Assembly: GCA_945901405.1 (NCBI GenBank)
Contig: CAMDLH010000047.1
Span: 1 to 36,854, forward strand
DNA from: Bordetella parapertussis
GTDB taxonomy: Bacteria; Pseudomonadota; Gammaproteobacteria; Burkholderiales; SG8-41
Direction of reading: 5' to 3'
Length of the DNA: 36,854 nt
Positions within the stretch are counted from its first letter, which is position 1; each line of letters starts with the position of its first letter. Below, in pieces: positions 1 to 9,274 of this stretch. Position numbers and translations under genes: made by a program. Below the pieces are notes generated by a model. That model saw only the letters and a program-made list of their open reading frames with translations. It searched no databases and was not told the DNA's origin.

Positions 1-79
1 CAATCAAAACAATCAGACGCCCAATCAATTCCACCATCTCCGTAGAGACACCGTTGCGCGCCAAGGTAGTTGGCTTCAT
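1..79 (-). CDS. 5' end of an unidentified gene, cut by window edge
   Basis: An ATG at 79-77 opens a frame of 26 codons that runs off the left edge, beginning MKPTTLARNGVSTEMVELIG. A GGAG sequence about 9 bases upstream and a TATAAT at 117-112 support this as a real start. The visible part is too short to assign to a family, and no domain can be recognised. It lies on the same strand as uvrD and downstream of it. Confidence 0.45.
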   Translation of the reverse strand, partial: MKPTTLARNGVSTEMVELIGRLIVLI

Positions 80-368
80 GAGAGGTCACTCCATTTATGC
101 GGAATGGCGTCATTATAAACGGTACTTTAATAATTACTATATCCCTAAGTTTCACAATCGGCTGGCTCTCGTAACGGGGCTGGGGTAGGGTAACTTCTAC
201 GCAAAGTGTTTGGTCTTACCTCCTGCCCATTCGCACCGTATCTATTTGTTTTTATTGAATTATTTAAGAAAGTGAATCCCGCCTCAATCCGCATTTACGG
301 GCGATGCCGCTATAAGGGCAAGCGCCCCCCGGGCGACGCTTTAGCAGCCGCCGGACAACTCGTAACCC
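80..368. other. AT-rich intergenic region
   Basis: This stretch between the uvrD stop and the partial left-edge gene is much richer in A and T than the surroundings, especially 110-160 and 240-275. It carries a minus-strand TATAAT (117-112) and one copy (246-258) of an AT-rich motif seen again elsewhere in the window. An open frame at 206-472 has no coding character and is not called. No RNA gene was recognised. Confidence 0.5.
112..117 (-). promoter_or_regulatory. Candidate -10 box for the left-edge gene
   Basis: A perfect TATAAT on the minus strand ends about 33 bases before the ATG at 79, in AT-rich sequence. No convincing -35 box was found at 16-18 bases spacing, so this is a likely but incomplete promoter call. 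Confidence 0.4.
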
Positions 369-2612
369 TCAAGCCGCAGTCAGCTTCGCAAACTCCAGCG
401 CCAGCCACTTCAAACCCTGATCGCGAAAATTCACCTGCACGCGCGCGTCCTTGCCGCGCCCCTCGGCGCTGACGATGACGCCGGTGCCGAATTTGGTGTG
501 CGACACGCTCTGTCCGATGCGCCACGGCAGCGAGGAATCAGAATTGAGGGTTGGTGATTGAATAACGGCTGCGGGCGCGCCATAGCCGTAGTTGCTGGTT
601 GCCGCGCCGTACTGCCTGTTTCTTGCGCGTGAGTTGATGCGCTTCATCAGGCTGTCGGGAATTTCCTCGAAGAATCTTGAGGCGGTGTTGTAGCGCGTCT
701 GTCCGTGCAGCATGCGGCTTTGCGCGAGCGATAGATAGAGCCGCCGCCGCGCGCGTGTGAGCGCGACGTACATGAGGCGGCGCTCTTCGTCTATGCCGTC
801 GTTGGTGTTAAGGCTGTTCTCATGCGGAAACAAGCCCTCTTCGAGTCCGCTGATGAACACCGAGTGAAATTCCAGCCCCTTGGCCGAATGCGCGGTCATC
901 AATTGCAGCGCATCGGCGCCCGCGCCGGCCTGGTGTTCGCCTGCCTCCAACGCGGCGTGCGCGAGGAAGGCGGCGAGCATGTCGTCGCCCGTTGCCGCCT
1001 GCGATTCGGGCTCGCTTGCAACGCCTGGCACGTCGCTCACGAAAACCACGTCACGCTCGGTCACAAACGTGACCGCGGCATTCACCAGTTCGGCAAGGTT
1101 TTCCAGCCGGTCCGCGCCGTCCTTGTCGTTGCGGTAATGCGCCTGCAAGCCGCTGTGTTCGACGACGTGTTCGATGATTTCGGGCAGCGTCAATCCGGCG
1201 CTCGCGTTGTTCAGTGATTCGATGAGTTTGACGAATGCGGCAATGTTTGCGCCACCCTTGCCGGTGACGGTGTTGGCGCACGCCGCCGCCCACAGACTGA
1301 TGCCGCGCGTCTGCGACACGCTCTGCAATTGCTCAAGGCTGCGCGCGCCGATGCCGCGCGTGGGAAAGTTGATCACGCGCAGGAAAGCGCCATCGTCGTC
1401 GTGGTTCGCGGCGAGCCGCAAGTACGCCAGCGCATGCTTGATCTCCTGGCGCTCGAAAAAGCGCAGCCCGCCATACACCCGGTACGACACCGCGGCGTTG
1501 AACAACGCATGTTCGAGCACGCGCGACTGCGCGTTGGAGCGATACAGCACCGCGATCTGCGCGAGGTCAAGACCATCGGCCTTGAGCGCCTTGACTTCCT
1601 CGACGATGAAGGCGGCTTCTTCGAGATCGGTCGCCGCTTCGTAAACCCGCAGCGGCTCGCCCTTGCCTTTGGAGGTCCACAGATTCTTGCCGAGTCTGCG
1701 CTGGTTATTGCGTATAAGCGCGTTGGCGGCATCGAGTATATGGCCGTGCGAACGGTAATTCTGTTCAAGCTTGATCACGCGCTCGATGCGGTAATCCTTC
1801 TGCAACGACTGCATGTTGGCGGACGATGCGCCGCGCCAGCCGTAGATCGATTGGTCGTCATCCCCCACGCCGAACATGCAGGTGTCCGGCCCCGCCAGCG
1901 CCTGCAGCCAGCGGTATTGCAGGCGATTGGTATCCTGAAACTCGTCAACCAGTATGTATTTGAAACGATTGCGATAATGCTCGCGTAAGGCGTCGTTGCG
2001 TATCAGCAGTTCGTACGAGCGCAGCAGCAGCTCGGCGAAATCCACCGCGCCCTCGCGCTGGCATTGCGTGTCGTACTCGGCGTAAAAATCGCGCATGTGC
2101 CGCGTGAATTCGTCGTGCGGATCAACGTCTTTCGCGCGTTTGCCCTCGTCCTTGGCGTTGTTGATGAACCACTGAGCCTGACGCGCCGGGTAGCGTTCAT
2201 CATCGATATTTAATTGCTTCATCAGGCGTTTGATGAGCGCCAGTTGATCCTGGCTATCGAGTATCTGAAAAAGTTGCGGCAGGCTCGCCTCGCGCCAGTG
2301 CATGCGCAACATGCGATTGGCCAGCCCGTGAAACGTGCCCACCCACATGCCGCGCGTGTTGATCGGCAGCATGCTGGAAATGCGTGTGAGCATTTCCTTC
2401 GCGGCCTTGTTGGTGAAAGTCACCGCAAGCAGCCCCATGGGGCTGGCCTGGCCGGTTGAGATCAGCCACGCGATGCGCGTAGTCAGCACGCGCGTCTTGC
2501 CGCTGCCGGCGCCGGCGAGGATCAGCGCCGATTGGTGCGGCAGCGTGACGGCTTCAAGCTGCGGTTCGTTAAGTCCGGTTAGAAAAGCGGGGGTCATCGC
2601 GACAGAATTCAT
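369..2612 (-). CDS. uvrD: DNA helicase II (UvrD/PcrA, superfamily 1)
   Basis: This is an ATP-dependent 3'-5' DNA helicase of nucleotide excision and mismatch repair. The 747-residue length fits UvrD (about 720-780). Visible motifs are Walker A AGAGSGKT (residues 33-40), TFTNKAA (motif Ia), VDEFQDTN (Walker B/motif II), GDDDQSIYGWRGA (motif III), QNYRS (motif IV), LMTAHSAKGLEF (motif V) and VALTRAR (motif VI). The C-terminal end, FGTGVIVSAEGRGKDARVQV, is the Tudor-like domain that contacts RNA polymerase in known UvrD/PcrA. Two starts are possible, ATG 2612 and ATG 2597. A TATAAT at 2626-2621 lies only 8 bases before 2612, so a start at 2597 with a short leader may be the true one. The gene stands alone on the minus strand, with the FecR/SPOR gene upstream. 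Confidence 0.96.
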   Translation of the reverse strand: MNSVAMTPAFLTGLNEPQLEAVTLPHQSALILAGAGSGKTRVLTTRIAWLISTGQASPMGLLAVTFTNKAAKEMLTRISSMLPINTRGMWVGTFHGLANRMLRMHWREASLPQLFQILDSQDQLALIKRLMKQLNIDDERYPARQAQWFINNAKDEGKRAKDVDPHDEFTRHMRDFYAEYDTQCQREGAVDFAELLLRSYELLIRNDALREHYRNRFKYILVDEFQDTNRLQYRWLQALAGPDTCMFGVGDDDQSIYGWRGASSANMQSLQKDYRIERVIKLEQNYRSHGHILDAANALIRNNQRRLGKNLWTSKGKGEPLRVYEAATDLEEAAFIVEEVKALKADGLDLAQIAVLYRSNAQSRVLEHALFNAAVSYRVYGGLRFFERQEIKHALAYLRLAANHDDDGAFLRVINFPTRGIGARSLEQLQSVSQTRGISLWAAACANTVTGKGGANIAAFVKLIESLNNASAGLTLPEIIEHVVEHSGLQAHYRNDKDGADRLENLAELVNAAVTFVTERDVVFVSDVPGVASEPESQAATGDDMLAAFLAHAALEAGEHQAGAGADALQLMTAHSAKGLEFHSVFISGLEEGLFPHENSLNTNDGIDEERRLMYVALTRARRRLYLSLAQSRMLHGQTRYNTASRFFEEIPDSLMKRINSRARNRQYGAATSNYGYGAPAAVIQSPTLNSDSSLPWRIGQSVSHTKFGTGVIVSAEGRGKDARVQVNFRDQGLKWLALEFAKLTAA

Positions 2613-2620
2613 CGCGTTGG

Positions 2621-2626
2621 ATTATA
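2621..2626 (-). promoter_or_regulatory. Candidate -10 box for uvrD
   Basis: TATAAT on the minus strand lies just ahead of uvrD. The only -35-like element is TTGCGG at 2651-2646, with a long 19-base spacer. The nearness to ATG 2612 implies a nearly leaderless message or use of ATG 2597. Confidence 0.4.
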
Positions 2627-2646
2627 CACACCGCGTTAAACACCGC

Positions 2647-2672
2647 CGCAAAGGCGCAAAGACACGCAAAGG
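2647..2672. repeat. Short direct repeats of CGCAAAGR
   Basis: Three near-identical 8-mers (CGCAAAGG, CGCAAAGA, CGCAAAGG) lie in the gap between the FecR/SPOR gene and uvrD, overlapping the possible uvrD -35 region. Similar purine-rich short repeats are common between genes in environmental proteobacteria. No function is evident. Confidence 0.5.
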
Positions 2673-2694
2673 AACGCCAGGAAAACTAACGCTC

Positions 2695-3591
2695 TTAATA
2701 CCTCGGCTTCTCCGCAGGCTTCGCACTTTCCGCAACGCCATCCATGACTTTCTTCAAACGCGCGCGCAATGCATCACGGTCCTTCGCGCTGGCGATGCCG
2801 AGCACGCACACGGCGTATTGCGATTGGCCTTTGGCGTCGCGCGTGGGGTCTATTACCGCCGGGTAGCCCGCGGCTTTCAGTTTGGCTTCGAGTTCACGCG
2901 CGGCCGACTGATCGGCGGTGCGCATGATTTCGACTCTGAACGTGCCGCCGGCGCGCGTGGCGCCCTGGCCCTCGCTGATTTCGGTTTCTGCCGACCATTC
3001 GTCCACCTGCTGCCTGGTCACGAAGGATATTGGCTTGGGCGGGGCGTTGCGCGGGGCGATGAAGAATTGCAATGGCTCGGACATGGCGAACTCCTTGCCG
3101 CCGTGCTGCACCGAAATCTTGCCTTCGAGCAGGCAGACAATATCCTGATCCGCGGTCGAGCGGCCCCACACGTCGGTGCCGCGGATGCCCGCGGTGACTG
3201 TCGCTATCCGTACGCTCACATCACGCTCGCCGCGCGCCTTGGTGAATATGCCGGTGGTGAAACGGAACGCGCCTTTCACCACATCGAGTGATGCTGAAAC
3301 CGCAGTGTCGCCCTTGCTGTTTTTCTTATCGGCGAGATTGTCCAGCGCCAGCGTGGTGTTCTCGCCCAGTTTGACCGCGCTGCCCTCGGCCATGCGCAGC
3401 ACGACGCGCGCACCCCCGCCGGTGTGGATGCGATCCTTGTCGTTGAGCTGCATGCCGGTGGTGAGCGGCTCGCGCGCGCCGCTGCGTTCAACCCACGCCG
3501 GACTCACCACGCCCTCAACGATCAGCGTGCGCGCGGCCACCGGCGCGGCCAGTAATAACGCCGCGATTACAAACCATAGTTTCTTCATCAT
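2695..3591 (-). CDS. Exported FecR-domain protein with C-terminal SPOR domain
   Basis: This 298-residue protein begins with a signal peptide (residues 1-20, MMKKLW followed by a hydrophobic core ending APVAA). Next is a FecR-type domain (about 45-160) with the typical phrases GARVVLRMAEGSAVKLGENT, VVKGAFRF and ATVTAGIRGTDVWG. A SPOR-like domain ends the protein (about 213-290, FRVEIMRTADQSAARELEAKLKAAGYPAVI). FecR domains of this kind occur in periplasmic proteins. SPOR domains bind denuded peptidoglycan at septa, so a cell-envelope location is likely. GGAGGAG 7 bases ahead of ATG 3591 fixes the start. It is divergent from leuS. The exact role is unknown; it is not a classical FecR anti-sigma protein because no sigma factor gene is adjacent and the N-terminal anti-sigma helix bundle is absent. 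Confidence 0.85.
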   Translation of the reverse strand: MMKKLWFVIAALLLAAPVAARTLIVEGVVSPAWVERSGAREPLTTGMQLNDKDRIHTGGGARVVLRMAEGSAVKLGENTTLALDNLADKKNSKGDTAVSASLDVVKGAFRFTTGIFTKARGERDVSVRIATVTAGIRGTDVWGRSTADQDIVCLLEGKISVQHGGKEFAMSEPLQFFIAPRNAPPKPISFVTRQQVDEWSAETEISEGQGATRAGGTFRVEIMRTADQSAARELEAKLKAAGYPAVIDPTRDAKGQSQYAVCVLGIASAKDRDALRARLKKVMDGVAESAKPAEKPRY

Positions 3592-3606
3592 GATGCGCTC
3601 CTCCGC

Positions 3607-3636
3607 GCTGTTCCAGTGCTGTTACGCTGCTGTTAC
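3607..3636 (-). repeat. Three direct repeats with 11-bp period in FecR/SPOR leader
   Basis: On the minus strand, GTAACAGC (3636-3629), GTAACAGC (3625-3618) and GGAACAGC (3614-3607) are spaced exactly 11 bases start to start. They put the same sequence on one face of the helix, between the leuS-side TATAAT and the FecR/SPOR ribosome-binding site. This looks like an operator array, but no regulator can be named. Confidence 0.4.
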
Positions 3637-3662
3637 GGTAATGGCCGCCGAATGGATGCAGG

Positions 3663-3668
3663 TATAAT
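3663..3668 (+). promoter_or_regulatory. Candidate -10 box for leuS
   Basis: TATAAT on the plus strand, 64 bases upstream of the leuS ATG, in the leuS/FecR divergent region. No good -35 box is seen at the expected place; the nearest is TTACGG at 3633-3638 with an overlong 24-base spacer. Confidence 0.4.
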
Positions 3669-3678
3669 CGTGAATTAA

Positions 3679-6336
<2,658 letters not shown>

Positions 6337-6339
6337 AAT

Positions 6340-6355
6340 ATTGTTTAAAAACAAT
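6340..6355. repeat. AT-rich palindrome after leuS
   Basis: ATTGTTTAAAAACAAT is a 7-bp inverted repeat around a central AA, starting 3 bases after the leuS stop. It is one of six AT-rich TTGTTTTTA-type sites in the window. It could act as a protein-binding site or a weak stem; it lacks the GC stem and T run of an intrinsic terminator. Confidence 0.4.
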
Positions 6356-6406
6356 TACTTACATACAGTCTGTCGCGTGCGGCACGTAACGCATAAAATG
6401 CCTACC

Positions 6407-6907
6407 ATGAAAAACTTCGCCACTGCTGCGGTGCTGCTTGCGTTGACGACTCTGGCCGGTTGCGGCTTTCAGTTGCGCGGCGCGGCGTCTCTGCCGTTCG
6501 AGACCATGCACATACAAGCGCCCGTCGGTTCACAGTTCGCGACACAACTGCGGCGCTCGATCACCAACGGCAGCCAGACCAGGATTGTGGACAATCCCAA
6601 GGAAGCGCAAGCGACCTTGCAGGTGCTCAACGAGGCGCGCGAGAAAAGCATTTTGTCGTTGTCCTCCGGCGGACGCGTGCGTGAATACCAATTGCGTTAT
6701 CGCGTGTCTTATCGCGTGATGGATCGCGACAACCGCGAAACCGTGGCACGCACCGAGATCGCGCTGCGGCGTGATTTGTCGTACAACGATGCCGATACGC
6801 TGTCGAAGGAATCCGAGGAAGCCCTGCTCTACCGCGACATGCAATCGGACGCGGTGAACCAGATGGTGCGCCAGTTGCAAATGGCGCGCGTGCCAGCGAA
6901 AACCTAG
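6407..6907 (+). CDS. lptE: LPS-assembly lipoprotein LptE
   Basis: This 166-residue outer-membrane lipoprotein forms the plug of the LptD translocon that delivers lipopolysaccharide to the cell surface. The N-terminus MKNFATAAVLLALTTLAGCG is a lipoprotein signal peptide with lipobox LAGC and modified Cys19. It is followed by FQLRGAASLPF, the typical start of mature LptE. The later segment YQLRYRVSYRVMD and a C-terminal helix ending AVNQMVRQLQMARV fit the family. ATG 6407 is preferred over the earlier in-frame ATG 6398 because it places the positively charged residue directly before the hydrophobic core. It sits between leuS and holA, the usual proteobacterial order. Confidence 0.93.
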   Translation: MKNFATAAVLLALTTLAGCGFQLRGAASLPFETMHIQAPVGSQFATQLRRSITNGSQTRIVDNPKEAQATLQVLNEAREKSILSLSSGGRVREYQLRYRVSYRVMDRDNRETVARTEIALRRDLSYNDADTLSKESEEALLYRDMQSDAVNQMVRQLQMARVPAKT

Positions 6908-6922
6908 CGTTCCGGCCGCGCG

Positions 6923-7942
6923 ATGCGCATCAGCACGGAACAACTGCCGCAGCAACTCGCGCGCGAATTAAAGCCCCTCTACATCGTGTTCGGCAGCGAG
7001 CCGCTGCTGGCACTCGAGGCCGCAGACCGCATCCGCGCCAAGGCCCGCGCCGAGGGCTACATCGAGCGCGAAATTCTCACCGTCGAATCCGGTTTCAAGT
7101 GGAGCGAACTCGCGATGAGCGCAAGTTCGCAATCGCTGTTCGCCTCGTTAAAACTGCTTGAACTGCGCATCCCCAACGGCAAGCCCGGCGTGGAAGGCGC
7201 GTCAACCTTGCAGGATTTTTGCGCCGCACCTCCCGCCGATACCATCACGCTGATTTCGCTGCCGGAACTCGACTGGAAGGCGCAAAAATCCGGCTGGTTC
7301 GGCGCGCTCGAAAGCGCGGGCATCATGGTCGAGGCGAAGGAAGTGCCGCGCCGCGCGCTGCCGCAATGGCTCACCGGCAGATTCAAGGCGCAGAATCAGG
7401 AAGCCGATGCCGAGACGCTGGGCTTCATCGCCGATAGAGTCGAAGGCAATTTGATGGCCGCGTTTCAGGAAGTGCAAAAACTGGCGTTGCTGTGCCCCAC
7501 GGGCAAGATCACGTTCGAGCAGGCGCGCGAGGCCGTGCTTGATGTCGCGCGCTACGACGTATTCAACCTCGCCGAAGCCGTGGCCGAAGGCGACCCGGTG
7601 CGCCTGTCGCGCATGCTCGATGGACTGAAAGGCGAAGGCGAAGCGCCGCCGCTGGTGCTGTGGGCGCTGACCGAAGAAATACGCGCCATCGGCAAGTTGA
7701 TCAACGGCGCGGCATCCGGCAAACCGCTTGCGGCGTTGTGGCGTGAGGTCCGCGTGTTTGGCACGGCGCACCAGAACGCCCTGCAACAGAATCTGCGCCG
7801 CTACACCACCGCGCAGGTGGAGGCGGCGCTACGCCACGCCGCGGCCATCGACCGCATGGTCAAGGGCATCGGCAAGGGCGACGTGTGGAACGAATTGCTG
7901 CAACTCGCGCTGCGGTTCGCGCGGCCAGCGAAAACGGCGTGA
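6923..7942 (+). CDS. holA: DNA polymerase III delta subunit
   Basis: HolA opens the beta sliding clamp within the clamp-loader complex. The 339-residue product shows the expected phrases: LYIVFGSEPLLALEAADRIR near the N-terminus, LLELRIPNGKPG, ADTITLISLPELDWKAQKSGWF, the VEGNLMAAFQEVQKLALL helix, and DVFNLAEAVAEGDPVRLSRML leading into the C-terminal collar domain. The gene starts 15 bases after the lptE stop and is probably cotranscribed with leuS and lptE. In many betaproteobacteria proA follows; here proA is 13.8 kb away. Confidence 0.95.
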   Translation: MRISTEQLPQQLARELKPLYIVFGSEPLLALEAADRIRAKARAEGYIEREILTVESGFKWSELAMSASSQSLFASLKLLELRIPNGKPGVEGASTLQDFCAAPPADTITLISLPELDWKAQKSGWFGALESAGIMVEAKEVPRRALPQWLTGRFKAQNQEADAETLGFIADRVEGNLMAAFQEVQKLALLCPTGKITFEQAREAVLDVARYDVFNLAEAVAEGDPVRLSRMLDGLKGEGEAPPLVLWALTEEIRAIGKLINGAASGKPLAALWREVRVFGTAHQNALQQNLRRYTTAQVEAALRHAAAIDRMVKGIGKGDVWNELLQLALRFARPAKTA

Positions 7943-7964
7943 TTGCGGCGTGATTCGGCAGCAA

Positions 7965-8067
7965 GCCCGGAAGTAGCGCAGCGTATTCCGGGGCCGAACG
8001 TGGGCAGCACCGCGATCATTGGTTTTCCGGAAAACGATTCCCGGATTTCGCTGCGCTGCATCCGGGC
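7965..8067. repeat. Inverted-repeat (REP/BOX-like) element after holA
   Basis: Two 28-base arms, 7965-7992 and 8040-8067, are inverted copies of each other with 4 mismatches (core GCAGCGCAGCG or a close variant between GCCCGG and CCGGG), separated by 47 bases. The transcript could fold into a long hairpin. Similar GCCCGGATGNAGCGCAGCG elements are dispersed between genes in many proteobacteria. It marks the point where the holA cluster ends and accessory genes begin, and may also end transcription. Confidence 0.75.
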
Positions 8068-8079
8068 AACTAAGAGCGG

Positions 8080-8688
8080 TCACGGCAGCAGCACTCTGTC
8101 GACGCGGCGCTGTTCTTGCCTCTTTTCATTCAGAAATTCTCGTTTGAACACCAATATCTGCTGTGGGCCAAATTCATACTTTTCGATCTCTATCGAGAGT
8201 GCCCAGCCATCCGGGCAACCGCCGGCATGCCTTCGGTATATGGGCAAATCCGAATCACAACTACTTAAAGCCGTTGGCGCAACCACCGGCGTGCTACCTC
8301 GGAAAACTTCGACTACGGCGTAGACAATGACCCCCATTTCGCCAGTGGCACTTGAGTTGAGAAAGCCGCCGCTGATGCGGACGGTATACCTTCCACAGGG
8401 CACCGAGCGCGTTCTCGTGCCAGTTCGCAACGGGTAACCCATTTGATTTTTCTTGTCGTGCCGGATCAGCGCATGCCAATCAACGGTCGTCGCCACCCTC
8501 TGGTTCCCGGGTGGTAATTTCGAAATATCTTCCTTACTTTCAGTAACCAGCAAACTCGACAGCGATGGGTCACACACGATAAACACACCCGACTGGGGCA
8601 GAGGCGACCTCTGCTCTTCTGCACTACAAGTCGCATGACACCATGAACCACAAGCTGATTGCCAAAGCCGCCTGGTCAAATTTAGCAA
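8080..8688 (-). CDS. Hypothetical secreted or lipoprotein-like protein, 5' end doubtful
   Basis: The frame gives 202 residues from a TTG start at 8688 and I do not recognise the family. It is Cys-containing, with phrases SGVFIVCDPSLSSLLVTE and SVPCGRYTVRISGGF, and ends in a charged tail. Its own N-terminus is not a good signal peptide. The neighbouring frame from ATG 8698 or GTG 8692 encodes an excellent lipoprotein-like leader (AALAISLWFMVSC) that hits TAG two codons later. A one-base frameshift near 8630-8650 would join this leader to the body of the protein. An AAAGGAG lies just upstream of these starts. Codon use is less GC-rich than in the flanking genes, which suggests acquisition. Confidence 0.5.
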   Translation of the reverse strand: MLNLTRRLWQSACGSWCHATCSAEEQRSPLPQSGVFIVCDPSLSSLLVTESKEDISKLPPGNQRVATTVDWHALIRHDKKNQMGYPLRTGTRTRSVPCGRYTVRISGGFLNSSATGEMGVIVYAVVEVFRGSTPVVAPTALSSCDSDLPIYRRHAGGCPDGWALSIEIEKYEFGPQQILVFKREFLNEKRQEQRRVDRVLLP

Positions 8689-8729
8689 TCACGCACATCT
8701 CCTTTGCATGCATCCAGGCCAACGAGAAG

Positions 8730-9260
8730 TCACCCCACCCGCACCGTCAACAACGGCACAATCTCCTTGACCACCAAGCGTGCCTTCTCACGCAGCGTGG
8801 CATCATCGTTATTGGCGACCGGGTGGTCGATCACCGCGAACGGATAATCCTTCAATCCATTCACCGTGCTCACCGCCTGCGCGGTGCGCGCGAAGCGGTC
8901 GGTGATGATGGCTACGGCGGGGATGCCGAGGCGCTCCGCTTCTATCGCGTCGTGCAGACTGCACGATGAGCAACTGCCTCAGTCGCCTATGGCGGAGAGC
9001 ACCGCGTCCGCGCCGCTCATCTCCATCAGCATCGCATGCGGCACGGGCCGCGTGGCGTCGGGCTTGCGGCGGCGTATGCACTCGCGCACGCCGTATTCGG
9101 CCTTCAGAATTTCTTCAATAAAATCAAATAGTTGCTTGGTGCCGATTTTGGCGTTGTCGATCATGCCGACCACCGCGCCGTTGAGCGACGCCAGCGGCGG
9201 CGCCATGCGCAGCGCTTCGCCGTGGGCGGATTGTCTTGGATCAAGGACTCTGAGTGTCAT
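8730..9260 (-). CDS. UGSC-family selenoprotein (in-frame TGA read as selenocysteine)
   Basis: Reading through TGA 8981-8979 gives 176 residues: 93 before the TGA, selenocysteine at 94, and 82 after it ending at TGA 8732-8730. The joint reads AIGD-U-GSCSSCSLHDA, which matches the UGSC motif for which this (seleno)protein family is named. The redox centre would be U94-G-S-C97, with another Cys at 100. The part after TGA is clearly coding, for example EAERLGIPAVAIITDRF and FAVIDHPVANNDDATLREKA, and stays in frame. A SECIS-like hairpin follows the TGA at the right distance. AAAGGAG 9 bases ahead fixes ATG 9260. The gene lies 14 bases after its partner. Function is unknown; a redox role is inferred from the motif. 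An automatic caller would report only residues 1-93. Confidence 0.88.
8950..8966 (-). promoter_or_regulatory. Putative bacterial SECIS hairpin
   Basis: In the mRNA, TCGTGCA (8966-8960), loop GTC (8959-8957) and TGCACGA (8956-8950) form a perfect 7-bp stem. The loop starts 20 bases after the TGA and its first base is G. Known bacterial SECIS elements place a hairpin directly downstream of UGA, with the apical loop about 16-37 bases away and a G among its first two bases. All three conditions are met. SelB would bind this loop to deliver Sec-tRNA. Confidence 0.75.
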
Positions 9261-9274
9261 GGGTGTGTTCTCCT

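Noticed and set aside
206..472. Small plus-strand gene in the left intergenic region
   Set aside because: It overlaps the 3' end of uvrD, lacks a ribosome-binding site, and its second half is antisense to uvrD coding sequence.
1329..1988. Long plus-strand frame of 219 codons inside uvrD
   Set aside because: It is a shadow frame caused by high GC on the strand opposite to a certain gene.
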